Assembly (NCBI RefSeq): GCF_010183535.1
Contig: NC_071332.1
Span: 19,282,001 to 19,346,000 of the forward strand
Reading direction: 5' to 3'
DNA from: Caenorhabditis remanei
Taxonomy: Eukaryota > Nematoda > Chromadorea > Rhabditida > Rhabditidae
DNA: 64,000 bases
Under the pieces are notes generated by a model. The model was given only the letters and a program-made list of their open reading frames with translations, had not been told where the DNA came from and searched no databases. The translations under genes and the position numbers were made by a program. Positions within the stretch are counted from its first letter, which is position 1, and each line of letters begins with the position of its first letter. Below are positions 53,446 through 63,484 of this stretch, in pieces.

Positions 53446-54471
53446 TCATGGCGAAACATCAAAATTGATATTTGTTCTTCCAAAAGTCTTTGCGAATGTA
53501 ATAGCTGCCAACTTTCCATCTTTTCTTCTCACATCAAACCCTCCGGTGAATACTCTGAATTGAGAGAACGTGTTGGTCGAAAGGAGTTCTCTAGTCCGAT
53601 TTTCTGTGAAACGAGTAGCATTCAATCCGCTCAGAAGAATGTTTTCATCGAAATGACCAAGTGATTTCACTGATAGATGCTCCAACCGATGGTTAGATGT
53701 TTTGTCCAACCAGTATGAAAAGAATCTGTTAAGGTCTCTCAGACTCAATGGGACTTCGTTCAATTCAAGTTTGACAGCGTTCGATATTAGAAGATAGCTA
53801 AGGTTGAATTGAAATCTCGATAGATTATCGTTGTAGATACTCAAAAATTCCACATTCCCCATCCAAAATGACTGGAATTCTTCTTGATTCGAAAATGGAG
53901 CTTTAAGTATATTGATCGATGAAGTGACTGGCGATAGAACTTGCAGTGCTCTTTTAGCTAAAGCGTTGCAGCAGTTGGACCATATTTCAAGAACAGTGAC
54001 CTTTGGAATTACTTCAAAAACTGAGAACACATCGAATTTTGGTACCGCGTCGAGCTTCACGCTGAGCGATGGACATTGTGTCACATCGAGCACTCGCTCA
54101 ACCCATTGTTCTGTAGATAATCCGATGTTTTTCCATTGAATTTTTTTGTACGGAAACATCACTTCTATCATCGTCGAGTCGTCTGTGTAGAAATACAGTG
54201 TTAGGGATGGCCCATCTGTCAGAGGAATCCTCATACAAACACAGTCAGTCTCTATTTCTAGAATGCAGCGGAAAGATGTGTTTTTGCGAAGGTATTTTGA
54301 GAGATTGTGAGTTCTTTTGGAGATAAGGGAGAACGCGATTCTGAAAAGATAAATGTGAATAGAGATGATGTGAAATCAGGTGCAAAATTACACTTCAATA
54401 AGCTCCATGCTTTGAAAAACTGGAATCAGCGCAAGTCTTGGAAGACGTAAGAGAGGAAACGGAGTCGTCAT
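53446..54471 (-). CDS. F-box locus 30: group B F-box protein (324 aa)
   Basis: Exons are 54471-54392 (MTTPFPLLRLPRLALIPVF; donor GTAATT, weaker than the usual GTAAGT) and 54340-53446. Exon 2 has IAFSLISKRTHNLSKYL, GLSTEQWVERVLDVTQC, FDVFSVFEVIPKVTVLEIW, ALQVLSPVTSSINILKAPF, LSLRDLNRFFSYWLDKTSNHR, LLSGLNATRF, GGFDVRRKDGKLAAITF and INFDVSP. Two residues are missing in the RYIDLEI block. The frame is open. It closely matches loci 31 and 21, so these three form a sub-lineage. Confidence 0.87.
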
Positions 54472-54531
54472 CTTGGGGCAGCGGAGAGTGAGTACAAATG
54501 AGATGAGGAATCAATGTCTGGTGGTGTCGGT

Positions 54532-54580
54532 GGGAGACCGCAACTCACGACCGCGACGCGGCTGGAGTGTCCTTTGGGAA
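54532..54580 (-). promoter_or_regulatory. Upstream GC element of locus 30
   Basis: GACCGCAACTC and GACCGCGACGC with CCTTTGGGAAGACAAAC, 61 bp before the ATG. Confidence 0.65.
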
Positions 54581-55124
54581 GACAAACATCTTCAGAGACA
54601 ATGCAGGGATGCGAGATAGAGTAGAGATGAATGAGGAATCGATGTCTGGTAGTATCGAGAGATGCACCTTCAGGGAGACTGTGCGTACATACTGGAGTCT
54701 CCGTAGACCTCGTGAAGCAACACACGAACCTTCGCCTCTGCTGTAATAAGAATTGGAAACCTAGGAAGAATGACAAATTGAAACGTGAGGGAGCAGTTTT
54801 ATTTCTAACGCCGATATACCCAAATTAGTGCTAGAGTGTTCATTCTATTTTATAATATAACAGTAAAAATGTTTGTGTATTGACACTAGCTTCTTCATGA
54901 GAGCAAAACACGCTAGTCGCATTGCTTTCTCACGCTCCGATAGTAGAACCAATATTATTTATGACAACAATTGTGAAAGTAGTGATGTTCAGACGTTCTC
55001 ACAACTACTGTGCGGTGTCCCCTCATTCCATACAGTCTTTCTGTAATTATAGCTTTATTCAGAATTCAGTTATTGAAAGATAATTAAACAGTGTAGGAAA
55101 TAAATAGTTAAGTGTGATAGAGCA
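54581..55124. other. Spacer between loci 30 and 31
   Basis: Leader repeats equal to those at 33420-33660, then group B 3' flank with an AT-rich end. No gene is seen. Confidence 0.5.
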
Positions 55125-56155
55125 TCATGGCCAAACATCGAAATTAATATTTGTTCTCCAAAACGTATCTCCGAATGTAATTGCTGCCAACTTTCCATCT
55201 TTTCTTCTCACATCAGACCCTCCAGTGAAATATCTAAGTTGATAGAACGTTTTGGTCGAAAAAAATTCTTTAGTCCGATTTTCTGAGAAACGAGTAGCAT
55301 TTAATCCTCTCAGTAGAACGTCTTCATCGAAACGCCCAAGTGATTGTACTGATAGATGCTTCAACCGATGATTAGATGTTTTGTCTAACCAGTATGAGAA
55401 GAAGCGGTTGAGGTCCCTCAGACTCAACTTCACCTCTCTCAATTCAAGTTTGACAGCGTTCGATATTAGAAGATAGCTAAGGTTGAATTGAAATCTCGAT
55501 AAATGATCGTTGTAGATACTCAAACAGTCAACATTCCCCATCCAAAATGACTGGAATTCTTCTTGATTCGAAAATGGAGCTTTAAGTATATTGATCGATG
55601 AAGTGACTGGCGAGAGAACTTCCACTGCTCTCTTAGCTAAAGCGCTGCAGCAGTTGGACCATATTTCAAGAACAGTGACCTTTGGAATTACATCAAAAAC
55701 TGAAAACACATTGAATTTTGGTACCGCGTCAAGCTTCAGTTTTCTGAGAGATGGACATTTTGTCACATCGAGCACTCGCTCAACCCATTGTTCTGTAGAT
55801 AATCCGATGTTATTCCATTGAATTTTTTTGTACGAAAAAATCACTTCTACTGTCGTCGAGACGTTTTTGTAGAAATACAGTGATAGGTGTGACACATTTG
55901 TAAAAACAATTCTCATGCGGAGACAGTTATGCTTTATTGCCAGATCGATGTAGCGGAAAGATGTTTTTTTGCGAAGGAATTTTGAAAGATTGTGAGTTCT
56001 TTTGGAGAGAAAGGAAAACGCGATTCTGAAAGATGAACTTGAGGAGACATTAAATAAAATCAGGTGCAAACTTACACATCAATAAGTTTCATTTGTTGGA
56101 AAATAGGAATCAGTGCTAGCCTTGGTAGGCATAAGAGAGGAAACGGAGTCGTCAT
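55125..56155 (-). CDS. F-box locus 31: group B F-box protein (326 aa)
   Basis: Exons are 56155-56076 (MTTPFPLLCLPRLALIPIF) and 56025-55125. Exon 2 has IAFSFLSKRTHNLSKFL, GLSTEQWVERVLDVTKC, FNVFSVFDVIPKVTVLEIW, AVEVLSPVTSSINILKAPF, LSLRDLNRFFSYWLDKTSNHR, LLRGLNATRF, GGSDVRRKDGKLAAITFG (Ser for Phe) and INFDVWP. No lesion is visible. The usual Arg of LLRLPR is Cys. Confidence 0.88.
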
Positions 56156-56215
56156 TTTGGCAGCGGAGAGTGGGTACAAATGAAATGAGGAATCAATGTC
56201 TGGTGGTGTCGGTGG

Positions 56216-56262
56216 GGAGACCGCAACGCACGACCGCAACGCGGCTGAAGTGCACTCTGGGA
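56216..56262 (-). promoter_or_regulatory. Upstream GC element of locus 31
   Basis: Two GACCGCAACGC repeats, 13 bp apart, with CACTCTGGGAAGACAAAC, 61 bp before the ATG. Confidence 0.7.
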
Positions 56263-56423
56263 AGACAAACATCTTTAGGAAGACAATGCAGAGATGTGTT
56301 TGAGCTAGGAGTCTCCGTAGACACCTTATAAACCAAACACACAACCGGGTTTTAGAAAAGACGGGAGGAGGAAAGCGTAATAAAAAAAGTGTCAATATTC
56401 CCTGAGATCGGAAGGCGGAAAGC

Positions 56424-56472
56424 AGAGTTTCATTTGCTGGAAAACTGATATAAGCGCACGTAGGCGTAGGAG
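56424..56472 (-). pseudogene. F-box locus 32: relic of an F-box first exon
   Basis: On the minus strand the sequence reads LLRLRALISVFQQMKL, matching the first exon of locus 31 (LLCLPRLALIPIFQQMKL). The ATG and the splice donor are gone. No second exon lies to the left, because locus 31 with its own exon is next. Confidence 0.6.
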
Positions 56473-56608
56473 ACCACATTTCAGTTCTAGTCTTTAGAGT
56501 TGGCAGGAGTCTTTTTCGTGGATAAAGACTTTATTTCACGGAAACAACATTGAAAATTGCAGGATTAAATTTGAACAATCACAACAATTAACAATAAAAA
56601 AGAGACAG

Positions 56609-57402
56609 TCAAGGCCAAACGTAAAAGTCAATGATTTCATCCTCAACACCCGATTCGAATTTAATCGTGGCCAACTTTCCATCGTCTCTTCTTACATCAA
56701 ATCCCCCATTAATAATTTTCGGTGGAGTGTCTAGTTGTGTCGAGTAGTGGAACGTTCTTTGTTCTAAACATGAAACAGCGTTCAATCCTTTCAGAAGATT
56801 GTTTTCATTGACATGTTCGTAAACATTCACTGAGAAATGCTCCATCCGTGAATCACATTTATTTTGCAACCAATTTAAGAAGAATTGGTTGATACCCTTG
56901 ACGCTTGATGGCAATTCTCTTAGTTTTAATTTTAGTGCGTTGGCAACTAAAACATCATCAATACTGAACTTGAACGAGATCTCTGCTCTGAAGCTGTGTA
57001 TAGCCAAAAAGTTCAAGTTGCTCTTCAGAAAAGTCTGAAACTCCTCTCTGCTCTCGAATGGAATTTTGTACAATGTGATTTCAGTGGTAACTGGAGAAAG
57101 GATTCCTAGGGCTTTCTTTGCAAAACTGTTTGGAACACCGTATCCAACTCTCACAAAAAAACCACATTTTATCATTTTTTTATGTGGTTTTCTGCACTCA
57201 AAAACTTTTTTATATCATTTTCGGGTTACTGTATACACTAGTCCGCAATCACTGTGTGAAGTGCACACAACTTTTTCGACTGAGTATTTAATGCGGGTTT
57301 TTCTAGGCCACGCGTCGCCGCAGCCCCGCCATGTTCCATTTGTTCGAAAACGCAAATCAATGCAAGTCTAGGAAGACGTAAAAGAGGGAACGGAGTCGTC
57401 AT
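56609..57402 (-). pseudogene. F-box locus 33: group C gene with its N-terminal half replaced
   Basis: Exon 1 is recognisable from 57402 (MTTPFPLLRLPRLALICVF) but runs into GC-rich foreign DNA after EQME and has no donor. Homology returns at about 57139 with NSFAKKALGILSPVTTEI and continues through FLNWLQNKCDSRMEHFS, LLKGLNAVSC, RTFHYSTQLD, GGFDVRRDDGKLATIKF and IDFYVWP. The first intron and about 100 codons are missing, replaced by the 57139-57328 segment. Confidence 0.82.
57139..57328. repeat. Foreign segment inside locus 33
   Basis: About 190 bp with a GC-rich end (CACGCGTCGCCGCAGCCCC) and an AT-rich end bearing a short palindrome (AAACCACATTTTATC... and ...TATGTGGTTTTCTGCA). It occurs once in the window. 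It looks like a small dispersed repeat that came in with a deletion. Confidence 0.5.
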
Positions 57403-57460
57403 CTCGGCAGGGGAGAGAGGGTACAAATGAAATGAGGAATCAATGTCTGGGCGGTAGATT

Positions 57461-57500
57461 AGGGAGACCGCAACGCGGCTAAAGTGCGCTCTGGGAAGAT
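57461..57500 (-). promoter_or_regulatory. Shortened GC element of locus 33
   Basis: A single GACCGCAACGC repeat, with one 13-bp unit lost, followed by GCGCTCTGGGAAGATAAAC, 59 bp before the old ATG. Confidence 0.55.
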
Positions 57501-57759
57501 AAACATGTTTAGGGAGACAATGCAGGGAGTCTTTGGAGACCCGTTCAAGCCAACACAGAAATCTGGCCTCAGTTGGAATAAGACTTTTTGTTGATACATA
57601 CAATCTTACAAGCAGTATATGTCCATACAATCTTGCGAACATAACTTGAAAAATATTTTTGCAGTTTTTCTATTCATTATAACAAACTATTATTTCTTCT
57701 TGCACATGTGCCATGAATAGTTTTGAGGGACTCAAAAATGTGATAGCTTCGCTACCGGA

Positions 57760-57930
57760 TTATATGTAGAGATCTCTACCGACTTTTGACCTGGGTTTAA
57801 TGCGGAATGGAATTCGAATTCACTAATTAAATCATCGATTATAACCGGTCTTCTTGTGTATATATATATATATATATATATGTAGCCCTCTGTTCTCATT
57901 CTATGTCTGAATAAAGTTATAAGACCAAGC
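57760..57930. repeat. Insertion with (TA)n tract in a duplicated spacer
   Basis: The flanking spacer (AATAGTTTTGAGGGACTC... and ...GCGGTAAAGCTTGGTAAC) is continuous at 59465-59570 downstream of locus 34. Here about 160 bp of extra DNA intervene, with a TA run at 57859-57881 and AATAAA near 57910. The exact ends are not clear. Confidence 0.45.
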
Positions 57931-58121
57931 TACTGGACCGCACACTATAGTTCAGGAATGTTTCAAAGCGGCCTAGATGCGGTAAAGCTTGGTAACAGAC
58001 TATATTTGTCAGTAACTTAAAATATGCAAATGATTCATTTTATAGAAATAGAAGTTTATGTAGAAATAGACAATTGAAACATTTCATTCAATGCGAAGAA
58101 CCAACAATAAAAAAGATACAA

Positions 58122-59128
58122 TTAAGGCCAAATGTAAAAATCGATGCGTCTTATAGGGTAAGAGTTTCCAAATGTAATTGTGGCTTTCTTCCCATCTATT
58201 CTTTTTATGTCATATCCTGATGAAAACGCTTCAAAAGGGAAGTCTATCTCTTTTGAGTAATGGAACGTTCTTTCTTCTAAAAAAGGAACAGCATCCAATT
58301 CATTCAGAAGATTGTCTTCATCGACATTTTCGCGCACATTCATTGAGAAATGCTCCATCCGTGAATCACATGTATTTTGCAACCAATTCAAGAAGAATTG
58401 GTTGATATCCTCGACTCTTGATGGCCCTTCTATTAGATCCAATTTCAGTGGGTTTGCAATTAAAACATCATCCATACTGAACTCGAACTTTGGTATCTCT
58501 GAGGCGCAGTTGTATATACTCAAATAGTCCAGATTGGTTTTTAAAAAAGTCCTAAACTCTTCTCTGTTCTCAAATGGAATACTCCACATGTTGATTTCAT
58601 TGGTAACTGGAGAAAGGATTCTTAGTGCTTTCTCAACAAAACTCTCTGGACAGCCTGGATGGATGTATAGTTCACTGATATTATTTAGTGAAGAATGTGC
58701 ATCGCACATATAGAGTCGTGGAGGTCCCCTGAGATCCACGCGTTTGAGCGATTTGCAATTTGTCACATTTTGAACCCGCTCGATCCATTCGGATACTGAT
58801 AGCCCGACATTTTTGTGTGAAATCGTTTCCGCCACCGGAAAAATACTTGTGTTGAAAGGCAGTTCTTGTCTATATATAAAAAGAGCTGCGAGATAATGAC
58901 TGTCGTTCTCAACTACCAAATCAATGGAACTGGCAGATAATTTGCGGAGACATTTTGAGAGGTTCTTGGCTCTTTTGGAAAGAAGTGTAAACATGATTCT
59001 GAAATTATTGAGTATGAGGGTTAGAGCATAAGAAAGAGGAAAACTTACACTTCATTTGGTTCCATGTGCATAAAAACTGGAATCAGTGCAAGCCTTGGAA
59101 GGCGTAAGAGAGGGAACGGAGTCGTCAT
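58122..59128 (-). CDS. F-box locus 34: group C F-box protein (318 aa)
   Basis: Exons are 59128-59049 (MTTPFPLLRLPRLALIPVF) and 58998-58122, donor GAAGT|GTAAGT. Exon 2 has IMFTLLSKRAKNLSKCLRKL, GLSVSEWIERVQNVTNC, RLYMCDAHSSLNNISELYI, SFVEKALRILSPVTNEINM, INQFFLNWLQNTCDSRMEHFS, LLNELDAVPF, RTFHYSKEID, SGYDIKRIDGKKATITFG and IDFYIWP. All in frame. It is nearest to the damaged locus 33 and to locus 26. Confidence 0.88.
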
Positions 59129-59188
59129 CTTGGTAAGAAGGAGAGAGGATATAAATGAATGAAGAATCAATGTTTGGGGGTGTGGGGG

Positions 59189-59230
59189 GAGACCGCACCG
59201 CACAACCACGACGCAGCACTCTGGGAAGAT
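59189..59230 (-). promoter_or_regulatory. Upstream GC element of locus 34
   Basis: Degenerate pair (GACCGCACCGC, AACCACGACGC) with CACTCTGGGAAGATTAATA, 61 bp before the ATG. Confidence 0.6.
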
Positions 59231-59700
59231 TAATATCTATACGGAGGGCATCTCTAGTGTCTGCTTCCCTAATGAGTCAGGAATGAAGTGAGCATATAAA
59301 AAGACAGAACGCTACACGCGACCGCGACGGGGCTGAATAGTCCTTTAGGAATGGTTCATAAGAGAGACTAAGCACACATAGATTCGAATGTTCACCGTCA
59401 CGCAAAAATATGTCATTCTAGTCAATAGAGCGCGGCTGCACTAGCAGCTTTGACCTCATCGTGCATAAATAGTTTTGAACTGGTTCAAAATGTGATACCT
59501 TTGCTACGAGAAAATAGATCAGGAGAGTTTCAAAACCAGCTGCTTGGACACGGTAAAGCTTGGTGACATACTGTATTTGTGGGTAACTTAAAAACACAAA
59601 TGATTCATTTTATCAAAACTGCAAAGGTTTTGTAGAAAAAGACAATTGAAACACCGATAATATCATACAGAACGAAGAACCCATAATAAAAAAGACACAG
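59231..59700. other. Spacer between loci 34 and 35
   Basis: It starts with leader sequence, including a degenerate GC element near 59310-59335, then the spacer shared with 57690-58080. No gene is seen. Confidence 0.45.
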
Positions 59701-60685
59701 TTAAGGCCAAACGTAGAAATCGAAGCGTGTCCCCTGGTAACCGTCCTCAAATGAGATTGTGGCTTTCTTTCCATTTATTCTTCTTATATCGTATCCTCCA
59801 GAAAATGTGTTCGGAAGAATTTCCAGCTCTTTTGAGTAGTGGAAAGTTCTTTCTTCTGAAAAAGGAGCAGCCCCCAATCCTTCCAATAGTTCCAGTCTAT
59901 CGACACTCTCATCTATAATCATTGTCAGATGTTCGAGTGGAGAGTGATGTTCATTTTGCAACCAATTTGAGAGAAATTCTTTGATACTTCTGGCACTCAA
60001 TGACTTTTCTCTTAATAACAATCTGAGTGAGTTTGACACTAAAAAGGCGTCCATTTTGAACTTCAACTTAGAGAACCCCTCGATAAAAATACTTAAGTAT
60101 TTTTTGTTGCTCTTCATGAATATTTCCAGTTCTTCTTGGCTTTCAAATGGAATTTTGAACATTACAGTCTCCGTCGTGACTGGAGTCAGAATTTCCAACG
60201 CTTTCTTCGCAAAACTATTGGGACAGTTAGCCATGATGTATAAATAGCGGACTTCTTTCAATATAGTAAGGGCGTCGCTCACATCGAGTCCCGGAGATCC
60301 GTGAAGATTAATTTGGAATATCGAGTAAGAATTCAGCACATCTAGTACTCGCTCCAACCATTTCGACAATGAAATCGTCCCGTTTACGGGTTTTGTTTTA
60401 ATGTGCAGTCTTAATGGTTTATAATAATTACTCAGATAAGCTAAGATTGAAAGATCATTGATGTCTACTAAAAAGTTGATTGAATTAACAGATGTTTTCC
60501 ATAAAATTTTCACGAGGTTTTTTGCTCTATTGGAGAGAAGTGAGGATGCAATTCTGAAATCATTAAATATAAGGGATGGAACAAAAAAGAACAAGGGAAA
60601 CTTACATTTCACTTGGTTCCATATGTTGGAAAACTGGAATCAATGCTAGCCTTGGAAGACGTAAAAGAGGGAACGGAGTCGTCAT
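59701..60685 (-). CDS. F-box locus 35: group C F-box protein (310 aa)
   Basis: Exons are 60685-60606 (MTTPFPLLRLPRLALIPVF) and 60553-59701, donor GAAAT|GTAAGT. Exon 2 has IASSLLSNRAKNLVKILWK, LSKWLERVLDVLNS, LDVSDALTILKEVRYLYI, NSFAKKALEILTPVTTETVMF, IKEFLSNWLQNEHHSPLEHL, LLEGLGAAPF, RTFHYSKELE, GGYDIRRINGKKATISF and FDFYVWP. It is intact and closest to loci 23 and 29. A run of 19 G residues starts 9 bp upstream of its ATG on the plus strand (poly-C on the coding strand), within the leader. Confidence 0.88.
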
Positions 60686-60693
60686 CCTGGTAA

Positions 60694-60712
60694 GGGGGGG
60701 GGGGGGGGGGGG
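60694..60712. repeat. (G)19 homopolymer in the leader of locus 35
   Basis: Nineteen consecutive G residues, the only such run in the window, replace the short AAGGAGGAG-like leader of sister genes. A run of this length can form a G-quadruplex. Confidence 0.9.
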
Positions 60713-60751
60713 AGAAGGATGAGGAATCAATGTTTGGTGGTGTCGAGGAGA

Positions 60752-60800
60752 GACAGCAACGCACGACCGCGACGCGGCTGAAGTGCCCGCTGGGAAGACA
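60752..60800 (-). promoter_or_regulatory. Upstream GC element of locus 35
   Basis: GACAGCAACGC and GACCGCGACGC pair with GCCCGCTGGGAAGACAAAC, 67 bp before the ATG. Confidence 0.65.
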
Positions 60801-60929
60801 AACATGTTTAGGGACATCACCTGCACATCAAACTCTCTTCGCATCTGGGGGTGAGTACGGAAATCAAACGCGCTCCACTAGACTCGAAACAAGGGAGTAG
60901 GTGTGGGAAATTCACAATAAAGGTAACTA

Positions 60930-61065
60930 AATCCCGGCCAAACATAGAAATCGATAAACGTCTACCCCTAAACGTCTCCAAAATGTGATTGCAGCTTTAT
61001 TTCATTCAATCTGTTATTCGGTAATCATATCATCTAGAAAACGTCTCTGATGAAGAATTTACATT
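60930..61065 (-). pseudogene. F-box locus 36: decayed group C C-terminal fragment
   Basis: Minus-strand sequence corresponds to the end of locus 37 (the FYSKQLD, GGYDI, KKATI and TFIDFYVWP region), but several indels and stops break it. It sits directly downstream of locus 37 and probably stems from an unequal exchange. Confidence 0.65.
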
Positions 61066-61211
61066 TTTTTGAATAACGAAAATCAATCAAATAAACAATG
61101 ACTTTATTTGTTCAAAACGTCAAAATTAAATAATCAGAATAGAAAATTGCACGACATATGAAAAGGATGAATATTCAAATCAATCATTTAAACAAAGCGA
61201 TGTAGAGAGTA

Positions 61212-62250
61212 TCATTGCCAAACATAAAAATCGATGAACGTCTGTCCAAAAAAGGGTGCAAATACAATGGTGGCTTTCTTCCCATCTTTTCTTACGATAT
61301 CATATCCTCCACAAAACGATACTGATGAAGTGTCCAGTTGTTTTGAATAAAAGAACGTTCTCTCTTTGTTTACTGGAAAAGGAACAGCGTTCAGTACTTC
61401 CGGAAGACACGTTTCATTGATATCTTCATTTGTGCACAATTTCAGATGTTCTAGTCGAGAGTTGTGTTTGCTGTGAAACCAGTTTGTAAGACATTGGCTG
61501 ATATCTGTGGCACTCGATTTGACTTCTCTCAATTGCAGTTTGAGTAGGTTTGTGTTTAGAAGGTCATCAAGAGTGAACTTAAACTTCTGGAAAGTGCTGG
61601 CCTGAACATTCAAATAGTTCAAATTGCTCATCAGAAATGTCTGAAACTCTTCTCTGGTGTCAAACGGAATTTCGAATAATGTAATTTCCCTGGTAACTGG
61701 TAGGATGATTTCCAGCGCTTTCTTTGCAAAGTTATCGGAACACTCGTTGAAGATGTATAGTTTCAGGATATTTTTTAGTTTACCAAAAGTGTCGCACACA
61801 TCAAGTTGTGGAGATCCCTTGAGTTGAAGGTGACAAATCGATTCACAACTTGTCACATCTAGAATCCGCTCCACCCATTGTGATGCTGACAATCCGCTAT
61901 TTTCGTGAGTGAACCTTCTTTCTTGAGACATCACATTGACCAATTGCGGAGCGCTCTCTGTGTAGAAATAGAGGGGCACTGATTTACCAGGGTCACTGAT
62001 TTTTTCTCTCAAATCAACTGGGATATAAAAGTGATCGCTCTCTACAAACAGATTCATGGAGATGGCAGATAATTTGCGACAAATTTCGGGCCTTTTTGGA
62101 AAGTAGCGAAAACGCAATTCTGAAAAGATAAACTTGAGTAGAAAAAAAATAACATCAGATGCAAACTTACACTTCAATAAGCTCCATGTGTTGAAGAACT
62201 GGAATCAATGTAAGTCTTGGAAGACGTAAGAGAGGGAACGGAGTCGTCAT
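61212..62250 (-). pseudogene. F-box locus 37: group C gene with an 11-bp deletion early in exon 2
   Basis: Exon 1 is 62250-62171 (MTTPFPLLRLPRLTLIPVL) and exon 2 starts at 62119 (IAFSLLSKKARN). Comparison with locus 34 shows 11 bp missing near 62075-62090, so the spliced frame runs off. The long frame that holds the rest reads the F-box region out of phase and is correct only from KLSAISMNLFVESDHF onward. It then has GLSASQWVERILDVTSC, NFAKKALEIILPVTREI, VLNAVPF, RTFFYSKQLD, GGYDIVRKDGKKATIVF and IDFYVWQ. Translation of the domain without its F-box would need an unusual start. Confidence 0.75.
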
Positions 62251-62349
62251 TTCAGTAAGGAGGATAGGACAAATCGCGACGCGGCTCAAATGCTCGGGTA
62301 CAAATGAATAATGGTGAGAGGTGGATGTGGAATCAATAGAGAGGAGGAT

Positions 62350-62396
62350 AGACCGCAACGCCCGACCGCGACGCGGCTGAAGTGCCCCCTGGGAAA
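62350..62396 (-). promoter_or_regulatory. GC elements of locus 37
   Basis: GACCGCAACGC and GACCGCGACGC with CCCCTGGGAAAACAAAC. A half copy (TCGCGACGCGGC) lies nearer the ATG at 62274-62285. Confidence 0.6.
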
Positions 62397-62558
62397 ACAA
62401 ACATTTCGAGGGAAACCGCCTGCACATCTAACTCTCATAACAAGTCGCGCACGGCATCTGGGTGTGAGTACGGAAATCAAACGCGCTCCACTAGACTTAT
62501 TTCAATTCGCTGTTTAGAAATGAGTAAAGAACCAATGTCTGAAAGGATCAGTGGGGAG

Positions 62559-63206
62559 TAGAGTGTCGCCTCGCGAGACGAAACTCGCAAAATTCCCGAT
62601 TTCCCGGTTTCGGCTCGACTCGGTTCGTCCCGGTTCGTCTCGCACTCTGTCTCGGTTCGGTTCGGTTCGTCTCGGTTCGGTTTGTCTCGCATTCGGTTCG
62701 TTTCGATTCGCAAAAAGTTCGGAAAGTTCATTTCCCGCAAATTACTCGCAAAGTTCACAAGACAAAGTGAACTATTTGTTTTTCACGCGTTGATAATTTC
62801 TACCGTTGATTTTCTGAAAATAATAATTTGGTAATTAAAGTCGTGAACTTTTCCAAAATAATAAAATAAATTTCAGAAAAAATAAATGGAAATGAGATTA
62901 GAAAAAGTTCACGACTTTAATTACCAAATTATTATTTTCAGAAAAAACGGAAGAAATGATCAACGCGTGAAAAACGAATAGTTCACTTTGTCTTGTGAAC
63001 TTTGCGAGTAATTTGCGGGAAATGAACTTTCCGAACTTTTTGCGAATCGAGACGAACCGAATGCGAGACAAACCGAACCGAGACGAACCGAACCGAACCG
63101 AGACAGAGTGCGAGACGAACCGGGACGAACCGAGACCGAATACCCGCGGGACTCGCATGAACTCTCGCTACTCGCGGGACAGGGTGTCTTGCGAGGCGAC
63201 ACTATA
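62559..63206. mobile_element. hAT-like foldback element (648 bp)
   Basis: The ends TAGAGTGTCGCCTCGC and (inverted) TATAGTGTCGCCTCGC are flanked by the 8-bp target duplication GTGGGGAG at 62551-62558 and 63207-63214. Eight-base duplications and TAGxG-like tips fit the hAT superfamily. The two arms are inverted repeats almost to the centre. The outer part is rich in CGGTTCG and CGTCTCG direct repeats, which could be transposase-binding subterminal repeats; the inner part is AT-rich. No transposase is encoded. The duplication shows that it landed just upstream of a GC promoter element (63214-63240). Confidence 0.85.
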
Positions 63207-63213
63207 GTGGGGA

Positions 63214-63484
63214 GACAGCAACGCAAGACCGCGACGCGCCTGAAGTAAGTGAACTTTAGAGTTTTCTATTCTCGTTAGTTTGTGACAGAGTTTAGGGTCT
63301 CATAAAAGGTGATTTTTCTCTGTTTCTATGATTCCTTGATCATTTCTAGTGGTGTATGTTATGTAACAATTTGAATTTATAGTGAGAAAAACTTTATTTC
63401 ATAGAAATAACAGGACCAGACAATACTATTTTTTAAAAATTTGATATCAATTATGTAATAAATGATGCAATAACTGATACAATA
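63214..63484. promoter_or_regulatory. Orphan GC element right of the foldback element, then spacer
   Basis: GACAGCAACGC and GACCGCGACGC lie at 63213-63238. They are the continuation of the leader interrupted at 62558. The rest up to 63484 is the 3' flank of locus 38; nothing else is recognised. Confidence 0.5.

Noticed and set aside
57857..57881. TA run as a centromere or origin feature
   Set aside because: It is a short dinucleotide repeat inside a small insertion. Nothing else supports a special role.
17345..62250. Operons of co-oriented F-box genes
   Set aside because: Neighbouring genes on one strand are separated by several hundred bp and each has its own GC element and leader. The roughly 100-bp spacing of nematode SL2 operons is not seen.
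62477..63226. Arg/Ser-rich open frames on both strands
   Set aside because: They are translations of the CGGTTCG/CGTCTCG repeats in the hAT-like foldback arms, with no independent coding signal.
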